A DNA stretch of 64,000 bases from Bettongia penicillata ogilbyi (taxonomy: Eukaryota > Chordata > Mammalia > Diprotodontia > Potoroidae). The stretch lies in NCBI GenBank assembly GCA_023548195.1, contig JAJHZJ010000401.1, positions 248,001 to 312,000 of the forward strand. Direction: 5' to 3'. Shown one piece after another: positions 22,860-32,631 of this stretch. Below the pieces are notes generated by a model, which was not told where the DNA came from, did not search any database, and worked only from the letters and a program-made list of their open reading frames with translations. A program made the translations under genes and the position numbers. The stretch's first letter is position 1, and each line of letters starts with the position of its first letter.

Positions 22860-25800
22860 TGGTTTTCTGGAGGTCTTGGATTTAGAACAAGGAAAAATCT
22901 TAAGGGACATCTAACCCAACACTATTATACTACAGATGAGAAGACTTGAGTTCCAAAGAGGCTAAGAAACTTACCAAACATAAAAAAAGTAGAAAAGAAT
23001 AGAAAAAATTAGAACCTTGACTCTATCATTCCAAATCTTCTCTATCAAATCTTCACAATCTTTTATAGATAAAACCAGGGTACCCCTTTATTTTTATACT
23101 TTGAATAAAGCAGCATTAGCAAGTTAGCAATAATCTCTTGGGTTCATACTATTCTTGATTATGACTGATTATGGATGAATAAAGGCTAGTAAATCTTCAT
23201 CCAAGCTTGCATATGCCTTTGGTCATTTATATTGTCTATTTGAGTCTTTTGTACCTGAAGACATGATGTATTTTGGGCCCTGCAAGTCTTGATTCTGAAC
23301 TCTCAAAGACTCAATTTATTTTAATTAATTCCCTTTATGATCTGGTAAAAATTAAAAACTGCCTATTGTCCATATACAACCATTCATCTCAGAAACAAAG
23401 GAGAAATTGCTAGTATTGCAGAGAACTCTCAAAACTTCATTTAAAAACAAAGATTATTGTAAATGTTTTCTCCAGTGTTGATACTTATAAATTAATGACA
23501 GTATGAATACATAAGACTAGGCAATCAATATGAAAGGGATCTTGTTTACTTTGGAAACATGATTTGTGGTAATTAGCACTTGACATATTTGTCATTTTAA
23601 TTTATAGTGCTTTTAATTGTTTCGAGTTTTTAACTTTACTCACAAAGTATTCACATCTTTATTCTGAAGTCTTATCCTTATCCTTTATCTTATGCAAAAT
23701 ATGCCATAGACTTATAAAATAGTTTAGAGTTTTCAAAGAAATTTTCTATGTAAAATTTCATAAAATGGGTAAAATAAATATATGTCATTAGTTGGACAGA
23801 TATTATTTCTATTTTAAATTGGAGAAAGAAAATGTCATAGGTTGCAATTTTCCATGATCATACAACTGGTAAGTGAGTCATGATAGCAATTAGGGCTTCC
23901 TATTCTAAAACTTTTTGGTATTTTAGAAATAGTTCATAAATAGTTAAAATAGTTATTATGCACAGATATGCACAGTAAAAATTAACATATCAGTCAACTT
24001 ATATATTATTCATGAAATGTCTATTGTCTAAAGCAAGGGATAGGTAAAGAAAGTCAGTAGAGAAATGCAGATTATTTTTAAAAATTGCTTTAATATTTCA
24101 AAGATCTGCAATTTCATGTATGGGAATCCTCCCTTTAATTCAAATTACAACCTTTCCTTGCATTTGTAGATAGTCTGTATGAGTTGTGACATGAAGTATT
24201 TATCATTTGTTGTCCAATTTTCTAGAAATGACTCTCTTTGAAATAAGTAAGGGAGGTTATTGTACCACCCACACAGTCTATGGGCCCATACTTTTAACTT
24301 TTGTAACTTTTCAGAACTCAAGTTTCATTGATTTAGCCTTCTAAAATTTACGACCTTGGGATGGAGTTTAGAGAATGTAATGAGAAAAGACTGTATTTTA
24401 AGCAAAATTCCAGCATTTCTGTTCCTGAGGTTTGAAGTGTTCTTTTATTCCCATGAAAATCTCTCAGCACCAGCTCTTTGATATTTTTTTCTGTGGAGGC
24501 AAACCAAACAATAGAATAAGCATAAAGTAAATATTAAAGTGATTTAAAAACAATTAAAATAGAGCCACAATTTTGTGTATGAAATAAAGCCATATCCTAC
24601 AACTTTCATAACTATTCCTGAGGTTTAAAGAATTGTTCTCAATGGAATTTTTATCCAAATATCCTGTAAGATTTTGGTTTTCTTTTGTTTTATAACTGCT
24701 TATTCTACACCCTGAAAAGCAGTGTCATTTAAATTAGTTTAACAAACAGCAACCTGTGATATAATATATACCAGCAGAGCTATAAGAATTAAAGTGGTTG
24801 TTAGCAAGTTGATTTAATAACTCATCAATCAGATTTTGATTTTATATAAAATTATATTTTATTGGAAATCTGGGCTTACCTGCTTGTTAAATAACTAATT
24901 AAAGACAAAATCATGGTCTTCTCATAGCTGGAAGGAGGTTTGCTGACTTTTTTTTTAAAGAACAAGATAAGAGAAAGAAAAGTTCACTTTTTATATTATC
25001 TGAAGTGAACCATAAAAATTATATTTTTGAGGCAATAATTTGGCATATGTCTACACTTAATTGAGTTGAATAACCATATACCCCAAGTAACTGAGTGCCA
25101 AATACCACATATTTCCTCCACTAACTTTTTCTGTTCCTTCACATGGCTGGGTAGAATCAGTACTTATCGCTTGTGCTTGTGTGTGTACGTATGTATGTAT
25201 GTGCATGTGCATGTGTGTGGTTTCCTTGGGGATAAGAACTCTGAAATACATCTCTAAGTATTAAAGTTCTTTGTGGTTAACTCAGAGATTCTTTTTTTTT
25301 CTGCATATGTTAAGGAAGGGGAGGTTCTGTCTTCTCCTGCATACTTATATGTGAACTTTATATCTTTCACATATCACCTTTCTTTTGAGGTTTGGCTGTT
25401 GGGGATAATTACAGAAATTAATTATTCTGCCATCTTGCTGATGACATAATACTTCAGTTTGTGAGAAAACTCTAATTTTTTAATTATATTTTTCTGTCAA
25501 GGTGAAATTTGACTCATCAATATCTTATCAGAGTTTGTGGAAATGATGGAAACTGAAGAAATTCCTTAGATTTAATAGAATAGTATAAACATAAAGTGCT
25601 TAAATACATATCAATTTGAAAAAAATACATTTTAAATTCTGGTATATTGTGATCAGTATTTTGATACTGAAATTTTCTCTAGTGCTTTAAAAATGAAATC
25701 TATGTTCTGAGCAATGAATCTATATAGAAACTCAAGTAATATTTGTCTCTGCTATTATTTTGTTCTCTGTTTATTCTTTCACTTTCTTATGAAAAGATGC

Positions 25801-26085
25801 AGATTCGAGCAGTTAAGAATTTATTTAGACTATCTTAGCTGAACTCAATAATAAGAAAACAGTCTCCAATCAAGAGGAAGGCTCTCCCATCTACTCTTAT
25901 TTTAATCAAATTTTATATTAGCTACATCCAATAAATTTAATTCTGTGCTCAGTCCTTCAAATTATTTAACAGATTTCAAGTTATACTTTTCCTAAATAAA
26001 TTATTATTTATTACAAATGAGTACCATATCATGAAAATGGAACTTTTAGGATAATTAGGATGCATTTATAATAAAAAACAAATAA
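22860..26085. other. Repeat-poor unique sequence
   Basis: After an L3/MIR-like scrap at 22870-22980 (ACAGATGAGAAGACTTGAGT), no clear interspersed repeat and no convincing coding frame is seen for about 3 kb. A TG/TATG stretch lies at 25180-25220. The tract at 24720-24930 is AT-rich without simple repetition and is a candidate for conserved non-coding sequence. That is inference only. Confidence 0.4.
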
Positions 26086-26208
26086 ATTTAGGATGAAATA
26101 TTTGCAAGTCAATCACTTATTACTCAAGAGATCATGCATTATTTTTTTTACTTCAGGGAATTTGGCTAAACTTTTTGCCCCTGTTTTGTTCCTTGTTATA
26201 AAAGATGG

Positions 26209-26212
<4 letters not shown>

Positions 26213-26258
<46 letters not shown>
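26213..26258. repeat. (GA)n microsatellite
   Basis: About 23 GA units. It borders a 170-bp segment that occurs again at 27779-27948. Confidence 0.97.
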
Positions 26259-26261
<3 letters not shown>

Positions 26262-26430
26262 ACATTGGAAAACATAGGTGATATATAAGCAGAAGATAAT
26301 GCAAATTAAAAAGAAAAAAGAAATAAAGGGATATATGTGTACATATATACATATATGTGTACATTTATACATTTATGTGTGTATTTATATATGCATATCT
26401 AATGTGTGTGTGTTTGTGTGTGTGTGTGTG
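26240..26430 (+). repeat. Donor copy of a local duplication
   Basis: The end of the GA run, then GGATACATTGGAAAACATAG and about 150 bp through TATATGCATATCTAATGTGTG, is found again almost unchanged at 27779-27948 inside the retroviral gag remnant. The copies differ by a few substitutions and a 7-8 bp indel in the AAAAAGAAAA stretch. Confidence 0.93.
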
Positions 26431-26582
26431 TTCTGTGCTATAGATGATCCCCTATTATAGCCTAAGATGTTAGGGAAAATCCAAAATAAGGAGAAATTTG
26501 TTTCTCCCTTCAGATATTTTATTGGTAATATCCACACTGCATTTGGAAAGCTTCTGTTCTTAGCAAATCATTCAACATTTAG

Positions 26583-26735
26583 GATGGCATAGTGATGAAA
26601 CATTGGACTTAGAAGCTAGATAACCTCTCTTCAAATCTCTCTTCTGTCACTTAGCTAGCTGTATGTGATTCTGGGCAACTCAATTAACCTCAGTGAGTCT
26701 CAGTCAATTCTCAAAGACTAAAAAGCAATTTTATG
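26583..26735 (+). mobile_element. CORE-SINE/MIR-type fragment
   Basis: GGATGGCATAGTGATGAAAC, then TCAAATCTCTCTTCTGTCAC and TTCTGGGCAACTCAATTAAC followed by AGTCTCAGTC. This is the order of the tRNA-derived head and CORE in sense orientation. Diverged. Confidence 0.6.
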
Positions 26736-27089
26736 ATCTTCTTGGGTGGAAGGAATTCCTACACTAAGAGTTGGTTTGATTAAATCATAGTCTATTATAG
26801 AATATGAATAGTGGTTTAGTCATGCACAACTTGAACACAGAAAAACAAAGAAACATAGAAATATACGATGCCATATTAATCTGAAATAGAATCATTTGTT
26901 CATAAAAAGAAAACAAAAATTAGCTAATTTACTTGAAAATATAAATAGGTGTCAGGCAGCACTTGAAATATAGTAGAAATCAAAACAACTTCTAAGGAAT
27001 AGTAGTATGATATGTCATTTCTTAACACTCCAGTGTTTCTCCAGTTTTACTTGTGTTTATATTGTTAATAACTAGTAAACTAGGAAGCT

Positions 27090-27191
27090 AATAAGTTCCA
27101 CTCTGTTTTCTGTCATTTACTCTCTTTACATCTTTAGGTAAGTCATTTTAATTGCATGGATCTTAGTTTCATCATCATGTGAGAGGTTTGA
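27090..27191 (+). mobile_element. SINE fragment at the retroviral insertion point
   Basis: GGTAAGTCATTTTAATTGCA and TCTTAGTTTCATCATCATGT then GAGAGGTTTG resemble a CORE-SINE. The sequence is interrupted by TGTTAGGGG of the retroviral LTR. The expected continuation of GAGAGGTTTGG appears beyond the other retroviral end, at 31346. Confidence 0.45.
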
Positions 27192-27630
27192 TGTTAGGGG
27201 CCAAGCTCTGGACAGGCCCTCAGGGAGCTGGCTCTGCCCTCAGGGAGGAACTTGGGAGGGGCTCTGGCTGCAGATATAAGGAGCTGTTGGGGAGGGATCA
27301 AGAGAGATGTAGAGGGCGCCATCAACAAAGTGAAGTGCACTGACATCCTCGGGTGCGTGTGTAGTCACTGTTCCCTCCATGGAGGAGGGGATAGCCCTGT
27401 CGTGCAGCTAGGCCATAAGGTCAACGTCACGGGCCGGAGATGTCCGAAGACCCGGGGAAAGGGTCAGATTCCCCAAGCGAAGTCTGGGGTAAGGGATAAC
27501 GCCTCATCGGGGTGAAGGGGGGGGGAGTCCCATGCAAGAGTACCGCCTGGAATAGTGTCCAGGCGAAGACCCCAGAGAGATTACCGTCTGGCTTAGTAGC
27601 CAGGTGAAGGCTGGGGATTAGCCCCGTGCA
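27192..27630 (+). mobile_element. Retroviral LTR (plus strand, 5' LTR of gag-bearing fragment)
   Basis: The block starts TGTTAGGGGCC and ends CCCCGTGCA, two bases before the primer-binding site, giving a 439-bp TG...CA LTR. A TATA-like ATATAA lies at 27274-27279, which makes U3 short (about 80 bp before it). No AATAAA was found. The first 173 bp recur inverted at 31154-31345. Just before the U5 end are two tandem stem-loops (27544-27603). Family assignment rests on the adjacent primer-binding site, not on the LTR itself. Confidence 0.8.
27544..27603 (+). repeat. Two tandem stem-loops at the U5 end of the LTR
   Basis: The first hairpin is CGCCTGGA-atagtg-TCCAGGCG (27544-27565), a perfect 8-bp stem with a 6-base loop. 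The second is CTGGC-ttagta-GCCAG (27588-27603), extendable by G:U pairs. Both follow TACCG and precede GAAG, and start 41 bases apart. A third TACCGCTTGG lies past the primer-binding site at 27662. They would sit in the R/U5 part of the RNA, where retroviral structures often act in reverse-transcription initiation or packaging. That role is inference. Confidence 0.65.
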
Positions 27631-27632
27631 GC

Positions 27633-27650
27633 TGGCGCCCAATGTGGGGC
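27633..27650 (+). promoter_or_regulatory. Retroviral primer-binding site, tRNA-Lys(1,2) type
   Basis: The sequence TGGCGCCCAATGTGGGGC differs at one base from the tRNA-Lys1,2 complement used by several betaretroviruses. It stands two bases after the LTR's terminal CA, as expected. This places the element among class II (betaretrovirus-like) endogenous retroviruses. Confidence 0.88.
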
Positions 27651-27725
27651 AGAGCTTAGGGTACCGCTTGGAAGGACTACACACAACCTCGCTGTTGAGC
27701 AGCAGAGAGCCGCAAAGGGATTATT

Positions 27726-28457
27726 ATGGGTCAGGGAAGTAGCGTTCCACTGATCCAGCCCGAGGATAAGAAAGGGATGAGAGAGAGAGAGAAAGGATAC
27801 ATTGGAAAACATAGGTGATATAAAAGCAGAAGATAATGCAAATTAAAAAGAAATAAAGGGATATATATGTACATATATACATATATGTGTACATTTATAA
27901 ATTTATATGTGTATATTTATATATGCATATCTAATGTGTGTGTGTGTGTCACCTTTATAAATTATGTAAAAAGGAAGGGACGCATCCTCATAGTAAGACA
28001 TGCCATAGCTTTGTTGAACACAATTGGGAGATAGTGAGCCAAAAAATGGCCTCTTATGTGGACGCCACCCCTGGGTTGCTCATTGAGACTGATTTTGTCA
28101 TGTATAGGGTGGAAAACGCAGCCCTTATGGGTGCCCCATGTCCAACTTGCTCAGCCACTGCTTGTGCGATACAAACGGGAGACTCCCTAGTGGAGATTTC
28201 TGACAAGGAGTCGAGACCCCCCCCGCCTACCGCCCCCCCTTTTTTATCTTTGGAGTGTTGGTGGTCAGGGAGCTCAGGAGACAATCATGACCAGATAGGA
28301 CAGAGAGGAAAGAGGGAGTTGGCACAGTCAGAAATTCAACCAGGAAATACATCCAGAGTTCTCCCAGGGCCTGGATTTGTGGCGCAGCAAAAAATTTGCC
28401 CCAGGGCCTGCATTTTGGCACAGCAAAAAATTTGCCCAGGATCTGTGGTACAGTGAC
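27726..28457 (+). pseudogene. gag: Endogenous retrovirus gag remnant, interrupted
   Basis: An ATG at 27726 opens about 17 codons starting Met-Gly, a possible myristoylation context, and then meets a stop at the edge of a foreign 170-bp insert (27779-27948). Beyond the insert an open frame to 28456 continues a matrix-like sequence with a Cys/His-poor basic start. It then has a proline-rich segment (near 28210-28235) and a Gln/Cys/Pro repeat at its end (28364-28471). Capsid and nucleocapsid parts are not seen. The assignment rests on position after the primer-binding site and general character. It is not functional. Confidence 0.65.
27779..27948 (+). repeat. Copy of upstream flanking DNA inserted in gag
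   Basis: A GA run, GGATACATTGGAAAACATAG and the TATG-rich stretch that follows repeat the segment at 26240-26430 in the same orientation. It is host flank sequence that interrupts gag after about 17 codons. It begins within 'AAAGGGATGAGAGAGAGAG', which suggests GA microhomology at the joint. Confidence 0.9.
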
Positions 28458-29031
28458 GAATTCAGCGGCCCGGATGTTCTTCCAGCCCTGGCACTCGGCA
28501 TAGATCTGTGGTGCAGTAAAAAGTTGCAGGAGTAAGTCTAAAAAAGGAATCTTGTATGGGAGAAAGTCTAGACAGGGAATCTTATACAAGGCTTAGTTAC
28601 ACAGTGATAGAAAGTAAGCGAGAGTTATAATGTGTACAGAGGATTTCTGACAATTTTTTCTCAGTTTTTGGATTCTTTTATTGTCTGTATATGTGTTCTG
28701 TCTTTACATGTTCTGTGTGCATGTGTTTGTGAGTTATTACGGTCAGCTCCATGGTAGCTGGACCTTGGAATGTTACCTCTTTTCCTCCCCCTCCTCCCTT
28801 CTCTCTGATGGCTGCAGCATCGGGGAGAAGCATGAGAGAAAGAAAGAGAGGAACTACTCATATTATTTAGTTTATATGATTGCAAAATGCAATTTTAGAT
28901 AAAAAAATGCAAGGACATAATGTCTGCACAGTTTTAAAGGGGCTTTAATCAAAGCCTGTTCGGAGGACAACATGAATATGAAGTTTAGGGAAAGTATAAA
29001 AGTTTTGGAAATTATTGGAAAGTTTTTGGTG

Positions 29032-29111
<80 letters not shown>

Positions 29112-29678
29112 TTCTAATCCTGGCCAGATTGTGAAAGTAGAGAGAAAGACAAGAGGAGATCAGAGGCAGGCTGATTAGCATTTTCATTATCTCATGCCTC
29201 ACCTAAAAGAAAAGTTTTTGTATAATGAGAAATAACCAAAATGTAGTTATTCTGGTCATATTTTAAGTGAAACATGTCACTCTTAATTGGATGTTTTAAA
29301 CAGATCAGGATTTGTTATATCATTTGGCACTAAGGCAAATTGGAAAAATGCATATTAAAGAGACACCTCAACAGAGATAAAGCTTTTGAAACTCTCCAGC
29401 AGAACAGAATAGACTTGGCACCACTGGACAGTTGTCCAGATGTCTCCCCCTTTCAGCTGATGAATTTCAAAAGTCCTCTTGTTCAAAAATGTTCTTAAGG
29501 AGTGGACACAGAAGTAAAATTTACTTGAGTAAAGGTTAGAACCATTAATATTTTTGCCCTGCAGTCCTGACTCACCATTCATCTGAGTCTGCAGTGAATT
29601 GTATCTCTTATCATTCCAGATTAGATTTAGGGAAGAGAACTATCATTCTGAAGGTTTTCAACTAAAATTTTTATACAA
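28458..29678. other. Sequence between the two retroviral fragments
   Basis: The part up to about 28850 is C/G-richer than its surroundings and may still be retroviral. It includes CGGCCCGGATGTTCTTCCAG and a 28740-28830 stretch with CAGCTCCATGGTAGCTGGACC. From about 28860 the sequence is AT-rich and unassigned. A (TC)n run lies at 29036-29108. No polymerase motif was found in any frame. Confidence 0.4.
29036..29108. repeat. (TC)n microsatellite
   Basis: About 36 uninterrupted TC units. The Ser/Leu and Arg/Glu open frames across it come from the repeat. Confidence 0.98.
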
Positions 29679-29684
29679 GTTTGG

Positions 29685-30117
29685 TGACTGTTAGCAGCAG
29701 GAAAAATTTTAAAAGTTTTAAATTTTTCTTTTCAAGACAATGTATTGATAAGTTAATATGTAATGCTCTATAGAGCAGAAAAAAAAAAAGAATCTTGCTC
29801 TTTTAATCTGAACTTGTACTCATTCCCAGGCCCAATTGCAACTTTCCTGCAAAGAACATCAGTATCTGCAGGAACATCAGGTTCCAGGGTCATAGTTCCT
29901 GAGTTCCCTGACCCAAATGCAACTTTTCTGCAGAGAACATCACTATCTGCCGCAACATCAGGTTATTACGTTCCTGAACCTAGTTCCAAGCAAAACAGGG
30001 GTGGAACCCTTCCTCCGAGTGCCATCTTGTTCATGCCTTACCGGTCTCCCCTCAGTTTACCTGAGCCATGACCAGTGAATGCCCTCCAAGAGGCTGGGGG
30101 TTGGCAATTCCCTTACA
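29685..30117 (-). mobile_element. Probable retroviral 3' LTR (minus strand)
   Basis: It directly follows the polypurine tract on the minus strand and starts TGTAAGGGAATTGCC. A plausible end is ...CTAACAGTCA at 29685, giving about 433 bp. GTTTGG lies just outside this end (29679-29684) and also outside the other end of the fragment at 31346-31351. A weak ATTAAA signal lies at about 29806 on the minus strand. Two 51-bp direct repeats (29833-29883, 29914-29964; period 81) look like U3 enhancer repeats. Its sequence does not match the 439-bp LTR at 27192, apart from the first eight or so bases. Confidence 0.55.
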
Positions 30118-31153
30118 ATTCCCCTTTGTTGTTTTGACTCAATCTTTCCCTCAGGACGATGATGATCTGCCTACCCGATGTTAGGGAGTCCTGGACACTA
30201 CGCAAAGCAAAGTTGATACATATTGGCACAAGCAGCAGTGCTAACAATACTATTACAAAACCTATCAGTAAAGGCGAAAACCAGGTCTTTACATGACCCC
30301 ATGAACTTAAGCTATCGAAGAACTGAGGTATTTTTGAAGCCGTTTGTTCAGGAGCAAAATCAACATCTGCTTCCTCATCTAATTCTTCTGCCAATTCAAT
30401 TAATCTCTGGATTTCCAGAGTGACATTATCTGGAATTAACCCATTCTATTGAGCTCTAATTTCTTCCCATTGGACTTGTGACCCATTATACAATTTCGTA
30501 GTGAAACAAAAGGCATTATATCTATAATCACATTGCAATTTGTGTTGTAACTGTAACATAAACACTTCTCCACCAATGACTTCAGCTACCTTTCGGAGTG
30601 TATGAATGGCTTCATAAAATTCATTGTCTATTTTGCTTGTTGCTTAAAGCCTGAAGATACATTTTTCATAAGGGCATACAATTCAGAAGCTTGAATTATT
30701 GTGTTGTGTGTATTAGAGATAGATACAGCTAATGCAGTGGATGCTAAAATAGCTTCTAATAATAACATGATTCCTAACACAAGAAACACATCCACGTACT
30801 TTAGTAGTTATAAGGGTTAATTGCTTGTCTAAAATATGTAGAACTTATCACGAGGTGTTCCGTACCATCCTTTATCCTTAATTACTGTCATAGCATATCG
30901 AGTTCTTGTTAGAATAAACACTCTCCCTACTGTCTTTGGTCTTATACATTCTTGTGCAGAACAATTCTGGCATGTAAAATTGAAAATTCCTGTCATGTTC
31001 CGATATGCCTCTGATTTAGATCTGTTGTCTCTATCCCATAGAAATATATGTTTGTTCCCTAGACATACTTTGACCATTAAAGTAACATTGTCAGATTTAC
31101 TTGGTGATGCTACAGCAGGCATTCCCCACACTGTTTGTCCTCCCATTACTAAG
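30113..31153 (-). pseudogene. env: Endogenous retrovirus env remnant
   Basis: The C-terminal open part (30394-30113, 93 residues) has an acidic and heptad-like stretch, a Trp-containing juxtamembrane segment, one strongly hydrophobic membrane span of about 25 residues, and a short cytoplasmic tail ending just inside the LTR. This is the layout of an Env transmembrane subunit. An upstream piece (about 31120-30829) has three N-glycosylation sequons and a CxxC-type cysteine pair. Between the two, multiple frameshifts and stops (about 30400-30830) destroy the frame. The 5' side is fused directly to an LTR piece at 31153/31154, so there is no start in normal context. Not functional. Confidence 0.75.
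30118..30135 (-). promoter_or_regulatory. Polypurine tract of the minus-strand retroviral fragment
   Basis: On the minus strand AAAACAACAAAGGGGAAT stands immediately before TGTAAGGG. This is the usual place and composition of the plus-strand primer site between env and the 3' LTR. Confidence 0.7.
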
Positions 31154-31345
31154 CTACACACGCACCCGAGGATGTCAGTGCACTTCACTTTATTGATGGC
31201 GTCCTCTACATCTCTCTTGATCCCTCCCCAACAGCTCCTTATATCTGCAGCCAGAGCCCCTCCCAAGTTCCTCCCTGAGGGCAGAACCAGCTCCCTGAGG
31301 GCGGAGCCAGCTCCTGAAGGCCTGTCCAGAGCTTGGCCCCTAACA
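31154..31345 (-). mobile_element. Inverted LTR 5' end fused to env
   Basis: Read on the minus strand it starts TGTTAGGGGCCAAGC and matches 27192-27364 through GTGCGTGTGTAG, where it switches abruptly to env. Relative to the plus-strand copy it carries one extra unit of about 20 bp (GGAGCTGGYTCYGCCCTCAG, two copies here and one there). It includes the TATA-like segment. Confidence 0.88.
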
Positions 31346-31351
31346 GTTTGG

Positions 31352-31982
31352 AGAGCATTCAATAGCTTTTATTAAGGTGCTATTTTTCATTAAGTGATAT
31401 ACTACATATGTTCTTGGGAACAGAAAGGTGAAGGAAGACATGGATCCTTACCTCAGGATGCTCAGTTGGTTTGCTATCTTATAAGGGATGAGACATAGAG
31501 AAATAACTATGATTCTAATTAGCATATTACAAATACTTTGTGGATGCCAAACAAAGAACTATGAAGAATTTGCAGATTGAAGGGTTCTTTTGAGATTGGC
31601 AGTCTAGATAATGATTCCTGGAAAGATGGTATCAAATAGGGGCTTTAAAGGAAGATAATTCGATTTTTTTCAACAAATTTTAAGGATCTAATGATATGAG
31701 GAGGGCCATTTATTTATGTCATGGTGAAAATTGTGTGAAAATTTATGGGTGTGGGAAAGATAAGGGGACAAGATAGTAGCACTTTTTTTTAGCTAGGAAT
31801 AGAGTACATGAAGACTAGTATAGTGGAATCAAATTGCAAAGGAAGTCCGAAGCCACATCATGGTCTTCATGACCATGAATGGCAGGATAAGAAACATGGA
31901 TTACTTTCAGTGAGGATACCAATGAGGTTATTGAGAAAGGGAATTTATGTGACTAGAACTGCACCTTATAAAGATTGTTTTA
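31352..31982. other. Unique sequence with an L2-like scrap
   Basis: The stretch 31395-31510 (GGAACAGAAAGGTGAAGGAA followed by TTACCTCAGGATGCTCAG) is weakly like old L2/MIR-type sequence. The rest is unassigned. An open frame 31808-32374 begins here and runs into the HAL1-like leader; I do not regard it as a gene. Confidence 0.35.
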
Positions 31983-32631
31983 AGGGGAGAAGCCAAGATG
32001 GCGGAGTAGAAAGACTCACGTATGCTAGCACCAAACACACGGCCCATAAATTTCCTGTAAAAAGAACTTCCCACAAATTCTGGAGCAGTGCAAGCTGTGC
32101 AGCAAAAGTGGAGGAGATTCCCATTCCAGAGAGCCCTGAAAACTGGCACCAAAGGTCCGCCACACACCGGACAGTAGAGCCCAGCCCTGCCCTACTGTGG
32201 CTGCCTGCCTTGAGAGGAGCAGATCCGAGCAGGCTTCAGGGACAAAACCTCCGGTGGCCACAAAGGTCCCTCCGCCGACAGGTGCTACAAGTCAGTGACA
32301 GACACCTGGGCTGGCCGAGAGGGGAACTGGGGTGTCTCTGTGACTCGGGTCCCCTTGGGAGGCAGAGGCAGTAGCGCTTCCAGGGCAGGCAGGAGCTCTG
32401 CTGCATTATTGAAGATTTCCACATAAAGCCCCTGAGGGAACTAAGCCTGGGAGGCAGCCCTAACCCCACCTGAGAACCTGAATTTAATCTTACCCTGAAT
32501 AGCAGCCCCACCCACTGCTAGAAGCCCTGAGGCTGGGGAGCAGCATTTGAATCTCAGACCCCAAGCACTAGCTGGGAGGATATAGGCAGGGGTGGACAGG
32601 AATCTCAGAAGTCAAGTAACTGGCTGGGAAA

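Noticed and set aside
27938..28456. Possible independent gene of 172 codons
   Set aside because: Its first codons lie in the microsatellite of the inserted flank copy. The rest is retroviral gag remnant, not a separate gene.
28945..29202. Arg/Glu- and Ser/Leu-repeat proteins
   Set aside because: They are translations of the (TC)n microsatellite.
30980..31375. 131-codon plus-strand open frame
   Set aside because: It is antisense to the env-LTR remnant.
31808..32374. 188-codon plus-strand open frame
   Set aside because: It runs from unique sequence into the GC-rich leader of HAL1-like copy B. High GC explains the lack of stops.
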